This document shows, in pieces, positions 47,942 to 56,287 of a stretch of 61,432 bases of DNA. Location: the NCBI GenBank assembly GCA_049302575.1, contig JBAQMG010000093.1:1-61432 (forward strand), given 5' to 3'. The first letter of the stretch is position 1. The number at the start of each line of letters is the position of its first letter. Both the position numbers and the translations under genes were made by a program. Source of the DNA: JBAQMG01 sp049302575 (GTDB taxonomy: Bacteria; Bacillota; Desulfitobacteriia; Desulfitobacteriales; Desulfitobacteriaceae). Below the pieces are notes generated by a model, which saw only the letters and a list, made by a program, of their open reading frames with translations, had not been told where the DNA came from and searched no databases.

Positions 47942-48961
47942 TTGAATAAAGGGGTAGAGGAATGGCTAGAGAGGCTGTGGCAGCATGATCGGCGAGCCAT
48001 AGCTAAGCTGATTTCACGGGTGGAAGATAATTTGGATCGGCAACAAATTATGCAGGCAGTACATGCGCGTACTGGTGCTCATTTGGTTACTGGTATTACA
48101 GGACCGCCTGGCGCAGGTAAAAGCTCCTTGGTAGATGCTTTGACGAAACAGTATCGACAGCAGGGTAGCCAAGTCGGCATTGTGGCAGTAGATCCTAGTA
48201 GTCCAATATCTGGTGGTGCGATCTTAGGGGATAGAATCCGCATGCAGACTCACGCAACGGACCGCAACGTGTTTATCCGCAGTATGGCGACACGGGGAAG
48301 TTTGGGAGGTGTGGCAGCTGCTACTGCTGATGTGTTACGCATTGTGGAGGCAGGCGGTTTTACCACTATGCTTTTGGAGACAGTGGGGGTTGGACAATCG
48401 GAAATTGAGATAATGCGTTTGGCAGATACAGTGATTCTTGTGTTAAATCCAGGCACAGGGGATGGAATTCAAGCGATTAAAGCTGGAATCATGGAAATTG
48501 CCGACATTTATGTAGTTAACAAAGCCGACTTGTCTGGGGCAGAACGTCTAAAAAATGAAATTACAATGATGCTGGAAATGAATATAGCCAACCGAGCGAG
48601 CAAGAGTACATGCTCGAGTGATTTAGAATCAGGTAATAGTGCTGGATGGGCTTGGCGACCACCAGTTGTTTCGACCAATACATTCACTAACCAAGGTATC
48701 GCGGAACTGTTAGAGCAGATTGTACTCCATCATAATTTTCTGACTGCTAGCGGCCAATTGCAAGTCAAACGGGGAGAACAACTACAGCGCGAAGTATGGC
48801 GTCACGTAGAACATAAAGTTCGAACAATTTTTGATGATATATGGACGAATTTAGGAGAAGCACAGTTGGATGTACATCTGTTTGATCCTTATAAAATGGC
48901 AGATGGTTTTTGGACTAGGATAATAGAAAGTGAAAAAAATTCCAGGAATGATCCTCACTAA
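47942..48961 (+). CDS. meaB: MeaB/ArgK-family G protein chaperone
   Basis: A 339-aa GTPase that protects B12-dependent acyl-CoA mutases and helps load adenosylcobalamin. It has Walker A GPPGAGKSS, switch segments VDPSSPISGGAILGDRIRM and ETVGVGQSE, and base-recognition NKAD. TTG 47942 is an approximate start: the family's N-terminus fits here. A longer frame from 47858 lacks support. A 20-residue insertion (about residues 219-238) rich in Ser/Asn/Ala lies between MLEMN and WRPPVV and looks foreign. No mutase is encoded in the window. Confidence 0.85.
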   Translation: MNKGVEEWLERLWQHDRRAIAKLISRVEDNLDRQQIMQAVHARTGAHLVTGITGPPGAGKSSLVDALTKQYRQQGSQVGIVAVDPSSPISGGAILGDRIRMQTHATDRNVFIRSMATRGSLGGVAAATADVLRIVEAGGFTTMLLETVGVGQSEIEIMRLADTVILVLNPGTGDGIQAIKAGIMEIADIYVVNKADLSGAERLKNEITMMLEMNIANRASKSTCSSDLESGNSAGWAWRPPVVSTNTFTNQGIAELLEQIVLHHNFLTASGQLQVKRGEQLQREVWRHVEHKVRTIFDDIWTNLGEAQLDVHLFDPYKMADGFWTRIIESEKNSRNDPH

Positions 48962-48988
48962 TTAATTCTAGAAAAGTGTGTAAGAGAT

Positions 48989-49031
48989 AAGTTTAATTTA
49001 CCACCAAAGCAGGTAAATTAAACTTTTTTTA
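48989..49031 (+). terminator. terminator after meaB
   Basis: AAGTTTAATTTACC (48989-49002) pairs perfectly with 49012-49025, then a T run. Among the clearest terminators in the window. Confidence 0.88.
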
Positions 49032-49140
49032 TAACAATCCAGTCCTACGATCAGAAGAAATAACTGAGATATTGAATCTGTGCTAAAAAAATATTTTGTA
49101 AGGAGAAACGAAATAAATTATTCATGAACAATTGGGGATT

Positions 49141-50082
49141 ATGAAAGTAAGATTTCCTTTACCACTTAATTTTCACGTTAACTGCTATGCAAAAAGGAAC
49201 TGATGGCTGGTATCTCGTTGATACTGGTCTTAGTGGAGAGGATACTACACGAATTTGGCTGAACTTTTTTGAGAAGCAGTCAATAAGACCTTCGGATGTT
49301 AAAGGGATTTATATCACTCATTTTCATTCAGACCATTACGGGTGTTCGGGATGGCTACAAAATTATACCGGGCACCAGTTTACATAGGGGCTATTGATGC
49401 TTATCGCATCAATCATTACTGGAAAAAAGGTATGTATTTTTTGGAGAATACTCATGACATATTAAAGCAAAATGGTATGCCAGAGGACGAATTAGAGCAA
49501 ATAATGGAGGCAGCAATCGTAAATAGTCAATTTTCCTTTCCCCATGCTGAACTGACAATACTGCAGGCCGGGCAGATTGTACGCTTGGGGGATCATGACT
49601 ATCAGGTTATTTTAACTGCTGGGCATACCGATGGGCATATTTGTTTTTATAACGAAGAGTATAGTATGCTCTTGTCGGGTGACCATTTGTTACAGAAAAT
49701 TACTTCAAATATAAGCCAATCATCTCAACCAGATGCAGATCCTAACCCTTTGGATAATTATCTTCGAGCATTAAATAATATTCGGGGTTTAAATTGTAAA
49801 TTGGTATTGCCTGCTCACGGAAAACCTTTTTCCAATTTTGAAGAAAGGATTAGTCAACTAGAGTCTCACCATCAGAAACGATTAGCGTTGATTAAAAACT
49901 GTGTTGGAAGTGGTGCAACTGCTTATAACGTATGTAGGCTTGTGTTTACTAAGGAGCTTAACTATCAAGGGTTGCGTCTCGCTATGTCGGAAACACTTGC
50001 GCACCTTGTGTATTTATTGTTTCGGGGTGATTTAAAAGTAGTTTCAACTGATGGGATAAAGAGCTATCACCTAAAAGAGTAA
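49141..50082 (+). pseudogene. metallo-beta-lactamase-fold hydrolase with two frameshifts
   Basis: The first codons (MKVRFPLPLNFHVNCYA) run in frame 1. The text then moves to frame 2 near 49185 (GTDGWYLVDTGL, metal site THFHSDHYGC) and back to frame 1 near 49375 (APVYIGAIDAYRI...ILTAGHTDGHICFY, SGDHLL, LPAHGKP). All MBL metal motifs are recognisable, so the gene was intact recently. Each shift is a single-base change. Sequencing error is the alternative explanation. Length would be about 310 aa. Confidence 0.75.
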
Positions 50083-50140
50083 AACGATGCCTTAATTTGA
50101 ACAATTTGCTCAAATCATTACTAGGTAATTATTTGGACTA

Positions 50141-50212
50141 TGAACAATGAACAATGCAAATGTCGATTCATAATTCATAATTCATAATTCTTAATTATGA
50201 ATTATGAATTTA
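50141..50212. repeat. AT-rich simple repeats with inverted repeat
   Basis: TGAACAATGAACAATGCAAA is followed by three TCATAAT-type units, then their inverted copies (AATTATGAATTATGAATT). The stretch could fold into a long weak hairpin. It fills the space between the MBL remnant and tepA. Confidence 0.7.
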
Positions 50213-50319
50213 TAAAGTATGTTTCTTCCATACTAAGAAGGGATTCTTTATTATTGTTATTAAATTCGGGAAATCCTGAGGCCGATAAATATTCGGTAAT
50301 AATGGAAGGTGGATGAGCG

Positions 50320-51024
50320 ATGGAAAAGAATGAGCGGGTTGTTGAAGTGGAGAATAATACGAGTAATCCTGTGGAAATTCTTAAAGAAATTGGAGGAACA
50401 AGCCTTCCTGATTCTTCTGGTAATATTTATTGCATGACAATAATTGGACAGATTGAAGGCCATACTTCTTTACCGGCACAAACAAAAACGACGAAATATG
50501 AACATGTAATTCCCCTCTTAGTAGCTGTCGAACAAAATCCCAAAATTGAAGGGATCTTGGTTCTCTTAAATACCGCCGGGGGAGACATTGAAGCTGGTTT
50601 GGCTATTGCAGAACTACTTAGCGGTATGAGTAAACCTTCAGTATCTTTAGTTTTAGGGGGGGGACATAGCATAGGTATTCCTATCGCGGTGAGTTGTTCC
50701 AAAAGTCTTATTTCAACTTCGGCGACGATGACGGTTCATCCAATACGTTATAATGGTTTGGTGATCAATGGGGATCAACAGTTTGAATATCTGAGAAAAA
50801 TGCAAGACCGTGTTGTGCAATTTATCTGTTTGCATTCTCACATATCGGATAAACAATTGCGTACCCTGATGTTCAAGACAGGAGAATTGGCGCAGGACAT
50901 CGGGGCAGTACTTGTTGGTCAAGAGGCAGTTGAAGCGGGTTTGATCCAAGAAGTAGGGGGCTTAAAAGAAGCATTTAATGCTTTAAACGAATTGATAATG
51001 AGAGCATCTTCTAGTAAACATTAG
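50320..51024 (+). CDS. tepA: ClpP-like serine protease, TepA type
   Basis: A 234-aa ClpP-fold protein of the TepA group found next to spoIIIE/ftsK in Firmicutes. It has VLLNTAGGDIEAGLAI (oxyanion region) and the nucleophile motif GGGHSIGIPIAVS with Ser, and the conserved MTVHPIRYNG. TepA was linked to protein export and germination in Bacillus. GGTGG precedes ATG. The role here is inferred from synteny. Confidence 0.85.
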   Translation: MEKNERVVEVENNTSNPVEILKEIGGTSLPDSSGNIYCMTIIGQIEGHTSLPAQTKTTKYEHVIPLLVAVEQNPKIEGILVLLNTAGGDIEAGLAIAELLSGMSKPSVSLVLGGGHSIGIPIAVSCSKSLISTSATMTVHPIRYNGLVINGDQQFEYLRKMQDRVVQFICLHSHISDKQLRTLMFKTGELAQDIGAVLVGQEAVEAGLIQEVGGLKEAFNALNELIMRASSSKH

Positions 51025-51197
51025 TAGAACAACAAACTTGGGATGAATATCCAGCCAATATTCCTTATGATGATGAGCCTTGGACGGAAGAGGACGAGGA
51101 AATGGTCGGGGAAGCAAAAGGGGCTATAGAAAAAGGCGAGAGAATAAAACTCCTTGTCTTAAACAGTTTTTCAAATAATGAACCAGGTGGGGTGTAA
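51021..51197 (+). other. degenerate small acidic reading frame
   Basis: 59 open codons overlap the tepA end and run to TAA 51195. The text QTWDEYPANIPYDDEPWTEEDEEMVGEAKGAI... resembles short acidic antitoxin-like proteins. No usable start is seen before the internal ATG at 51101 and no ribosome site is clear. It occupies the place of ylzJ in Bacillus but does not resemble it. Probably a remnant or, less likely, a 32-codon gene. Confidence 0.3.
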
Positions 51198-51221
51198 AAA
51201 CCTTCCTGGTTCGTTATTTAT
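51177..51221 (+). terminator. terminator between tepA and ftsK
   Basis: AATGAACCAGG (51177-51187) pairs with CCTGGTTCGTT (51205-51215), then ATTTATGTT. Confidence 0.7.
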
Positions 51222-51343
51222 GTTAAAATTATACAAATTATTTAAATACCAAACTGCGCTTAAGGATTAAATATAAAGGATTCTGAGCAATCGTTGTGGA
51301 ATAAATAGATAGTACTATAGGTGGATGTTGGAGGATTAAATCT

Positions 51344-53713
51344 GTGGCGAAGCGTACGATACGCCGCAAAATTGATAAAAGTGTGGATAACCTCAAACAA
51401 ACGCTCCGTAATGAGATGATTGGTATTCTTGTACTCGGAATAGTTTGTTTAGGGTTAGTCGCTATTTTTACCGATCATAACGGTTTTCTCGGCGAAAAAA
51501 TAAAACATAGCTTGCTTATGATCAGTGGAGGCGGGCAGGTTTGGCTCTTACTGATGCTGGGCGCGTGGGGAATATCCTACATGAACCGCAAAAGTTCTGG
51601 ATTAGGTCGACGTGGTGGTGGAGCTTTTTTATTTTGGTTGATTTTATTAGGACTTCTTCAGCTTCGCTTACCAGGTGTTGAGTCGTTTTCTAAAGAGGAA
51701 ATGTGGAGTGAAGGTAAATTAGGACATGGGGGAGGAGTCATTGGGGCGGGTGTTGCGTTGTTACTTAGGAATGCCGTGGGTATGTCAGGTAGTTATGTTA
51801 TTTTGGGCGTGGGAGCACTAATTGGTGCAATTTTAGTCGTTAATCGTTCATTTATTGGGGGATTACGTGATGCACACGATGTGAGTAGGCAGACCGGAGG
51901 ATGGTTGAAAGACCAACTCTATGATTTTATTTATGTTTTTCAAGACTCGCCAGAGGCAGAACCTCTTACTGAGGATAATACTAAAAAAACTCCACGATCT
52001 GTATCTTCGACAAAAAAGAAAGATAAAAATAAGGTCAAAATAAACACAGGGGTGCAGCTTGAGGATCAAATTCTTATTGAAAGACCTTTGGTTATTCGTA
52101 CTTTAGGTGAAACTACGGAAGTACCCTCTGAAAATTTCCCTGATGAACCGCAGCAAGTTGAACAGCTGGAGTTTGAACAAATTTTAGACAAGGATGCAAG
52201 TCGAGCTTCCCTGACTATTCCAGGTAAGTTAACAGGTACACCAATTTCTCGACAAATCCACAAAACAGATAACTATCAACTTCCTTCACTACTATTGTTA
52301 CAAAAATCTTTTAAGGTTAATAACCCTCGACTTAATAAAGATTTAGCGGATAATGTCAAGATACTAGAAGATACCTTGGCTAGCTTCGGGGTTAAAGTTA
52401 AGGTTACGCATGTTACTCAAGGACCAGCAATCACTCGCTATGAGGCACAGCCAGCACCGGGTGTTAAAGTAAGTAAAATCACGAACCTCTCTGATGATAT
52501 TGCACTTGGACTAGCTGCGACAAATGTGCGTATTGAGGCTCCTGTCCCCGGTAAATCAGTCGTAGGAATTGAAGTTCCTAATAAAGTGGTGGCTACCGTC
52601 CAATTTAGAGAAGTCATAGAAACTGCGGAATTTCAGAATTCTCTTAGTAAAATAAGTATGGCTTTGGGTAAAGATATAACTGGAACTTCAATAATAGCGG
52701 ATCTGACAAAAATGCCTCACATGTTAATTGCGGGTGCAACAGGATCAGGTAAATCTGTCTGTATTAATACTATAATTCATAGTATCCTTTTCAAAGCCAG
52801 ACCAGATGAGGTCAAATTGTTGCTTGTAGATCCCAAAATGGTGGAATTGGCAAATTATAATGGGATTCCACACCTTATCGCACCTGTTGTTACCGACCCC
52901 AAAAAAGCTGCTGGGGCGTTAAAATGGATTGTTACAGAAATGGAAACTCGTTACGAGTTGTTTGCAGCTGCTGGAGTGCGGGATATTGTTCGTTATAATT
53001 ATCTTCGGACACAAGCTAAACAATCTGAGCTTGCTACATTACCCTATGTCGTGGTAATCATCGACGAATTAGCTGATTTGATGATGGTTGCTCCTGGTGA
53101 AGTGGAGGATGCGATTTGCCGTATCGCCCAGATGGCACGTGCGGCAGGTATTCATCTTATTGTTGCTACACAACGACCATCAGTAGACGTTATAACGGGG
53201 TTGATCAAAGCCAATATTCCTTCACGTATAGCCTTTGCAGTTTCCTCCCAAACCGATTCAAGGACAATCTTAGATATGAATGGGGCAGAGAAATTGTTAG
53301 GACGGGGGGATATGCTTTATTACCCGATGGGGGCTAGTAAACCTATACGTGTTCAAGGATGTTATTTAGCAGACAAGGAAATGGAAAATGTCATGAAATT
53401 TCTCCAGAATCAAGCAAAACCAGAATACCAAGAAATCCCGAACCTAGAGTTTGCTTCTTCAGCTAAGGTTGAAGAAGAACTGGATGACCTCTTTTATCAA
53501 GCCGCTCAACTATTCATTGAGAGTGATAATGCTTCAGTTTCGCTATTACAAAGACGTTTACGTATAGGATATACTCGGGCAGCCAGATTGATGGATTTGC
53601 TAGAGGAAAAAAGAATCGTTGGAGGATACGAAGGCTCGAAGCCTCGGGAGGTATTACTCTCTCGTGGCCAATTTGAACTTAAATACGGTTGGAAAGAAAT
53701 TAATAGTCATTAG
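51344..53713 (+). CDS. ftsK: DNA translocase FtsK/SpoIIIE
   Basis: A 789-aa septal DNA pump that moves chromosomes at division or sporulation. The N-terminus has four or so membrane helices (30-180), followed by an acidic/Ser linker. The motor shows GPAITRYEAQPAPGVK, Walker A GATGSGKSV, Walker B VVIIDELADLMM, and ATQRPSVDVITG. The C-terminal gamma winged-helix (LLQRRLRIGYTRAARLMDLLEEKRIVG) recognises KOPS/SRS. GTG 51344 follows GGAGG. Lies in the conserved tepA-ftsK-pgsA order. Confidence 0.95.
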   Translation: MAKRTIRRKIDKSVDNLKQTLRNEMIGILVLGIVCLGLVAIFTDHNGFLGEKIKHSLLMISGGGQVWLLLMLGAWGISYMNRKSSGLGRRGGGAFLFWLILLGLLQLRLPGVESFSKEEMWSEGKLGHGGGVIGAGVALLLRNAVGMSGSYVILGVGALIGAILVVNRSFIGGLRDAHDVSRQTGGWLKDQLYDFIYVFQDSPEAEPLTEDNTKKTPRSVSSTKKKDKNKVKINTGVQLEDQILIERPLVIRTLGETTEVPSENFPDEPQQVEQLEFEQILDKDASRASLTIPGKLTGTPISRQIHKTDNYQLPSLLLLQKSFKVNNPRLNKDLADNVKILEDTLASFGVKVKVTHVTQGPAITRYEAQPAPGVKVSKITNLSDDIALGLAATNVRIEAPVPGKSVVGIEVPNKVVATVQFREVIETAEFQNSLSKISMALGKDITGTSIIADLTKMPHMLIAGATGSGKSVCINTIIHSILFKARPDEVKLLLVDPKMVELANYNGIPHLIAPVVTDPKKAAGALKWIVTEMETRYELFAAAGVRDIVRYNYLRTQAKQSELATLPYVVVIIDELADLMMVAPGEVEDAICRIAQMARAAGIHLIVATQRPSVDVITGLIKANIPSRIAFAVSSQTDSRTILDMNGAEKLLGRGDMLYYPMGASKPIRVQGCYLADKEMENVMKFLQNQAKPEYQEIPNLEFASSAKVEEELDDLFYQAAQLFIESDNASVSLLQRRLRIGYTRAARLMDLLEEKRIVGGYEGSKPREVLLSRGQFELKYGWKEINSH

Positions 53714-53783
53714 ATTTGCCAATTAGCTTGGCAGGATTTATGATATACAATGTAGAATAAAGGCAAATTGAAAGGGAAATTTC

Positions 53784-54818
53784 ATGATTCGGGAGATCAA
53801 TATTGAAGAATTATCAAACCTTAAAAATGCAATTCTGATTGATGTGCGTTCAGAAGGAGAGTATTCCGAAGCAACCATTCCAGGTGCTCTTAACCTACCG
53901 CTCTTAAATAATTGTGAAAGAGCTGAAGTCGGTAAAACCTATGCTCAGATTTCACCTTTTTTGGCACGTCAGATTGGTCTGAGTTTTATTAGCCCCAAAC
54001 TACCTAAACTGGTAGAAAGTGCGCTTAAATTTGCTGAATCGGGCTCGTTAGTTCTTTTTTGTTGGCGTGGAGGAATGCGTAGCAAGGCACTGGCAACGGT
54101 ACTAGACTTAATGGGGATATCTGTGTATCGGTTGCAAGGTGGAATCAAAGCTTATCGTGCTTCAGTTCTGAACTATTTCCAAACAGAATTATCTTTTAAG
54201 GTTATCGTTCTTAGTGGTAATACAGGCGTTGGTAAAACAGAATTCATAGCATGTTTACGCAGAGAGGGATATCCTGCCATTGACCTTGAACGACTAGCTA
54301 ACAATCGGGGATCTGTATTTGGGGCTATGGGCCTAGGTTCCTCACCCTCTCAGAAGGCGTTTGAGGCAATGCTTTACGAAGAACTTAGATCGTTTGTAGA
54401 ATTTAACTATATTATTGTTGAATGTGAAAGTAAACGCATTGGTCGGGTTACGTTGCCTGTTAGTTTTTATCAGGCAATGCAAGAGGGTACCAAAGTTTTG
54501 TTATATGATTCTGTGGACAATAGGGTTCAAAGGCTTCTGAAAGAATATACTGCTGTTCCAAATGCCTTAATAGAAATTGACCAAGCCTTAGAACGCTTAA
54601 TTAAGACTTTGGGTCATGAAAAGATCAAAGAATTAAAGAAATTGATTGAACTTGAAAACTTTCAGGATTTTACAGAACGACTGTTATTAGAATACTATGA
54701 TCAACTTTATGCTTATCCCAATCAGGCCACACCAGAGTATCAATTATGCCTTAACCATGAAAATCAAGATTTTATTTTGAAACAAATGGCTGATTACCTT
54801 GCTGAATGGTTAAATTAG
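53784..54818 (+). CDS. selU: tRNA 2-selenouridine synthase
   Basis: Converts 2-thiouridine in certain tRNAs to 2-selenouridine with selenophosphate. The 344-aa protein has the N-terminal rhodanese domain with the essential loop CWRGGMRSK (Cys93) and a C-terminal P-loop GNTGVGKTEF (about 148-157). Its presence implies a selenophosphate supply, which fits the UGA-containing transporter gene at 25439. It sits between ftsK and rodZ, an odd place for it. AAAGGGAAATTTC precedes ATG. Confidence 0.9.
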   Translation: MIREINIEELSNLKNAILIDVRSEGEYSEATIPGALNLPLLNNCERAEVGKTYAQISPFLARQIGLSFISPKLPKLVESALKFAESGSLVLFCWRGGMRSKALATVLDLMGISVYRLQGGIKAYRASVLNYFQTELSFKVIVLSGNTGVGKTEFIACLRREGYPAIDLERLANNRGSVFGAMGLGSSPSQKAFEAMLYEELRSFVEFNYIIVECESKRIGRVTLPVSFYQAMQEGTKVLLYDSVDNRVQRLLKEYTAVPNALIEIDQALERLIKTLGHEKIKELKKLIELENFQDFTERLLLEYYDQLYAYPNQATPEYQLCLNHENQDFILKQMADYLAEWLN

Positions 54819-54863
54819 AACGCTGATTAACTAAGTTGGATGTTCAAAAAAGGGGGGAGCATT

Positions 54864-55631
54864 ATGTCTGGAGAAGGAGATAAACTTCGCGTTGCGAGGG
54901 AGAAGAAAGCATGGAGCTTACTTGATGCGGAAGAGGCCACCAAAATTAGAGCTCGATATTTGGAGGCTTTAGAAGCTGAAAAATACGAAATAATTCCTGG
55001 GACAGCCTACGTTAAAGGATTTTTACAAACTTATGCTAAGCATTTGGATCTTAATCCAGGAGAGGTTCTAACTCTTTTTAAATCATCACAAGTTCCCCAA
55101 AAGCTAACCGCTTTGAGTAGGCCTCTTACTTTCTCTCCTTCTCATCCTGTATTGTGGCGACCAACAGTGGCTATAGTTATGGCTTTATTAGCGATATGTG
55201 TAGTCGTATTGATTGCACATTGGAGTCAACCTCCCAGCCGCCAAGCTCCTATTGCGTTTTCTCCAGCTCCTCTGCCAAGTGCACCAAAACAGAATACTGC
55301 AAATGAAACTAATCCATCTTCTCCAACCCCATCACCAACGCCCACCAATACGATAGACATACCAATGACAGAAGGTTTAATTGCTCAATTTGTGTTTAGT
55401 CAACCTTGCTGGTTGCTAGTAAAAACCGACGGAAAAGTTGCTCTTGAGGGAGAGTATACGGTAGGAACAACCAAAGAACTTACAGCGTCAAGTAAAATAG
55501 AATTGGTTTCTGTTGGGAATGCTGGTGGTATAAGTGTAACCCTCAATGGGACTGTGCTTCCTAGTTTGGGTAATACAGGGCAGGTTGTTCGTAATGTTGT
55601 TTTAACCAAAGACACGATAAGTACAAGATAA
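54864..55631 (+). CDS. rodZ: RodZ-like HTH membrane protein
   Basis: A 255-aa cell-shape protein. The N-terminal Xre-type HTH (LRVAREKKAWSLLDAEEATKIRARYLEALE) is followed by YVKGFLQTYAKHL, one transmembrane helix (about 102-122), a Pro/Ser/Thr-rich stretch, and a C-terminal DUF4115-like beta domain. ATG 54864 has GGGGGGAG upstream. The ATG at 54840 lacks such a site. It is the counterpart of YmfM in Bacillus, again upstream of pgsA. Confidence 0.85.
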   Translation: MSGEGDKLRVAREKKAWSLLDAEEATKIRARYLEALEAEKYEIIPGTAYVKGFLQTYAKHLDLNPGEVLTLFKSSQVPQKLTALSRPLTFSPSHPVLWRPTVAIVMALLAICVVVLIAHWSQPPSRQAPIAFSPAPLPSAPKQNTANETNPSSPTPSPTPTNTIDIPMTEGLIAQFVFSQPCWLLVKTDGKVALEGEYTVGTTKELTASSKIELVSVGNAGGISVTLNGTVLPSLGNTGQVVRNVVLTKDTISTR

Positions 55632-55692
55632 TAACACGCACCTTATTAAACCCCATTAAAATTTAATTGTCGAATAAAAGGAGAGAATTGAC

Positions 55693-56184
55693 TTGGCTAA
55701 AGATGCCTCATTTGATATCGTTTCTCAGGTGGATTTTCAAGAGATTACGAATGCAGTTAAACAAGCTCAAAAGGAGCTAGAACAACGTTTCGATTTTAAA
55801 AATAGTAAGTCTTCTATAAAGCTTGAAGAAGAGAAGATGATACTAATCTCTGATGACGAATTTAAACTGCGCAATGTAATTGATATCTTAGAGAGTAAGT
55901 TAGTTAAACGGCAGGTGTCGCTAAAAGCCTTAGAGTATGCTAAGGTTCAACAGGCTGGGGGAGATACTGTGCGCCAAGAGGTTAAGTTGATCCAGGGGCT
56001 TGCACAGGATAAAGCTAAACAAATTATTAAAGTACTCAAGGATAGTAAAATAAAAGTGAACAGTTCGATTCAAGGTGACCAAGTTCGGGTTACTGGTAAG
56101 GATAAAGACGATTTACAAGCCGTTATAGCTTTATTACGTCAAGAAGATTTTGGAATTGACTTACAATATATTAATTATCGTTAA
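55693..56184 (+). CDS. YajQ-family nucleotide-binding protein
   Basis: A 163-aa protein of the YajQ family: SFDIVSQVDFQEITNAVKQ at the start, RFDFKNSKSSI, and a C-terminal KVNSSIQGDQVRVTGKDKDDLQ. Some homologues bind cyclic di-GMP or GTP. TTG 55693 follows AAAGGAGAGAA. Standard length. Confidence 0.92.
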   Translation: MAKDASFDIVSQVDFQEITNAVKQAQKELEQRFDFKNSKSSIKLEEEKMILISDDEFKLRNVIDILESKLVKRQVSLKALEYAKVQQAGGDTVRQEVKLIQGLAQDKAKQIIKVLKDSKIKVNSSIQGDQVRVTGKDKDDLQAVIALLRQEDFGIDLQYINYR

Positions 56185-56197
56185 ATATTTTTTTTAA

Positions 56198-56249
56198 GGC
56201 TCTCACTATACTTAGGTGAGAGTCTGTTCGTCTTTAGTTGAACGAGTTC
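56198..56249 (+). terminator. terminator after yajQ plus second copy of the dispersed repeat
   Basis: GGCTCTCAC (56198-56206) pairs with 56216-56224. The 18-base CTTTAGTTGAACGAGTTC at 56232-56249 is identical to the complement of 43990-44007. Confidence 0.6.
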
Positions 56250-56287
56250 CTTAATAATGCCGAAATGTGGCTTTGGGGGTAAAAATA

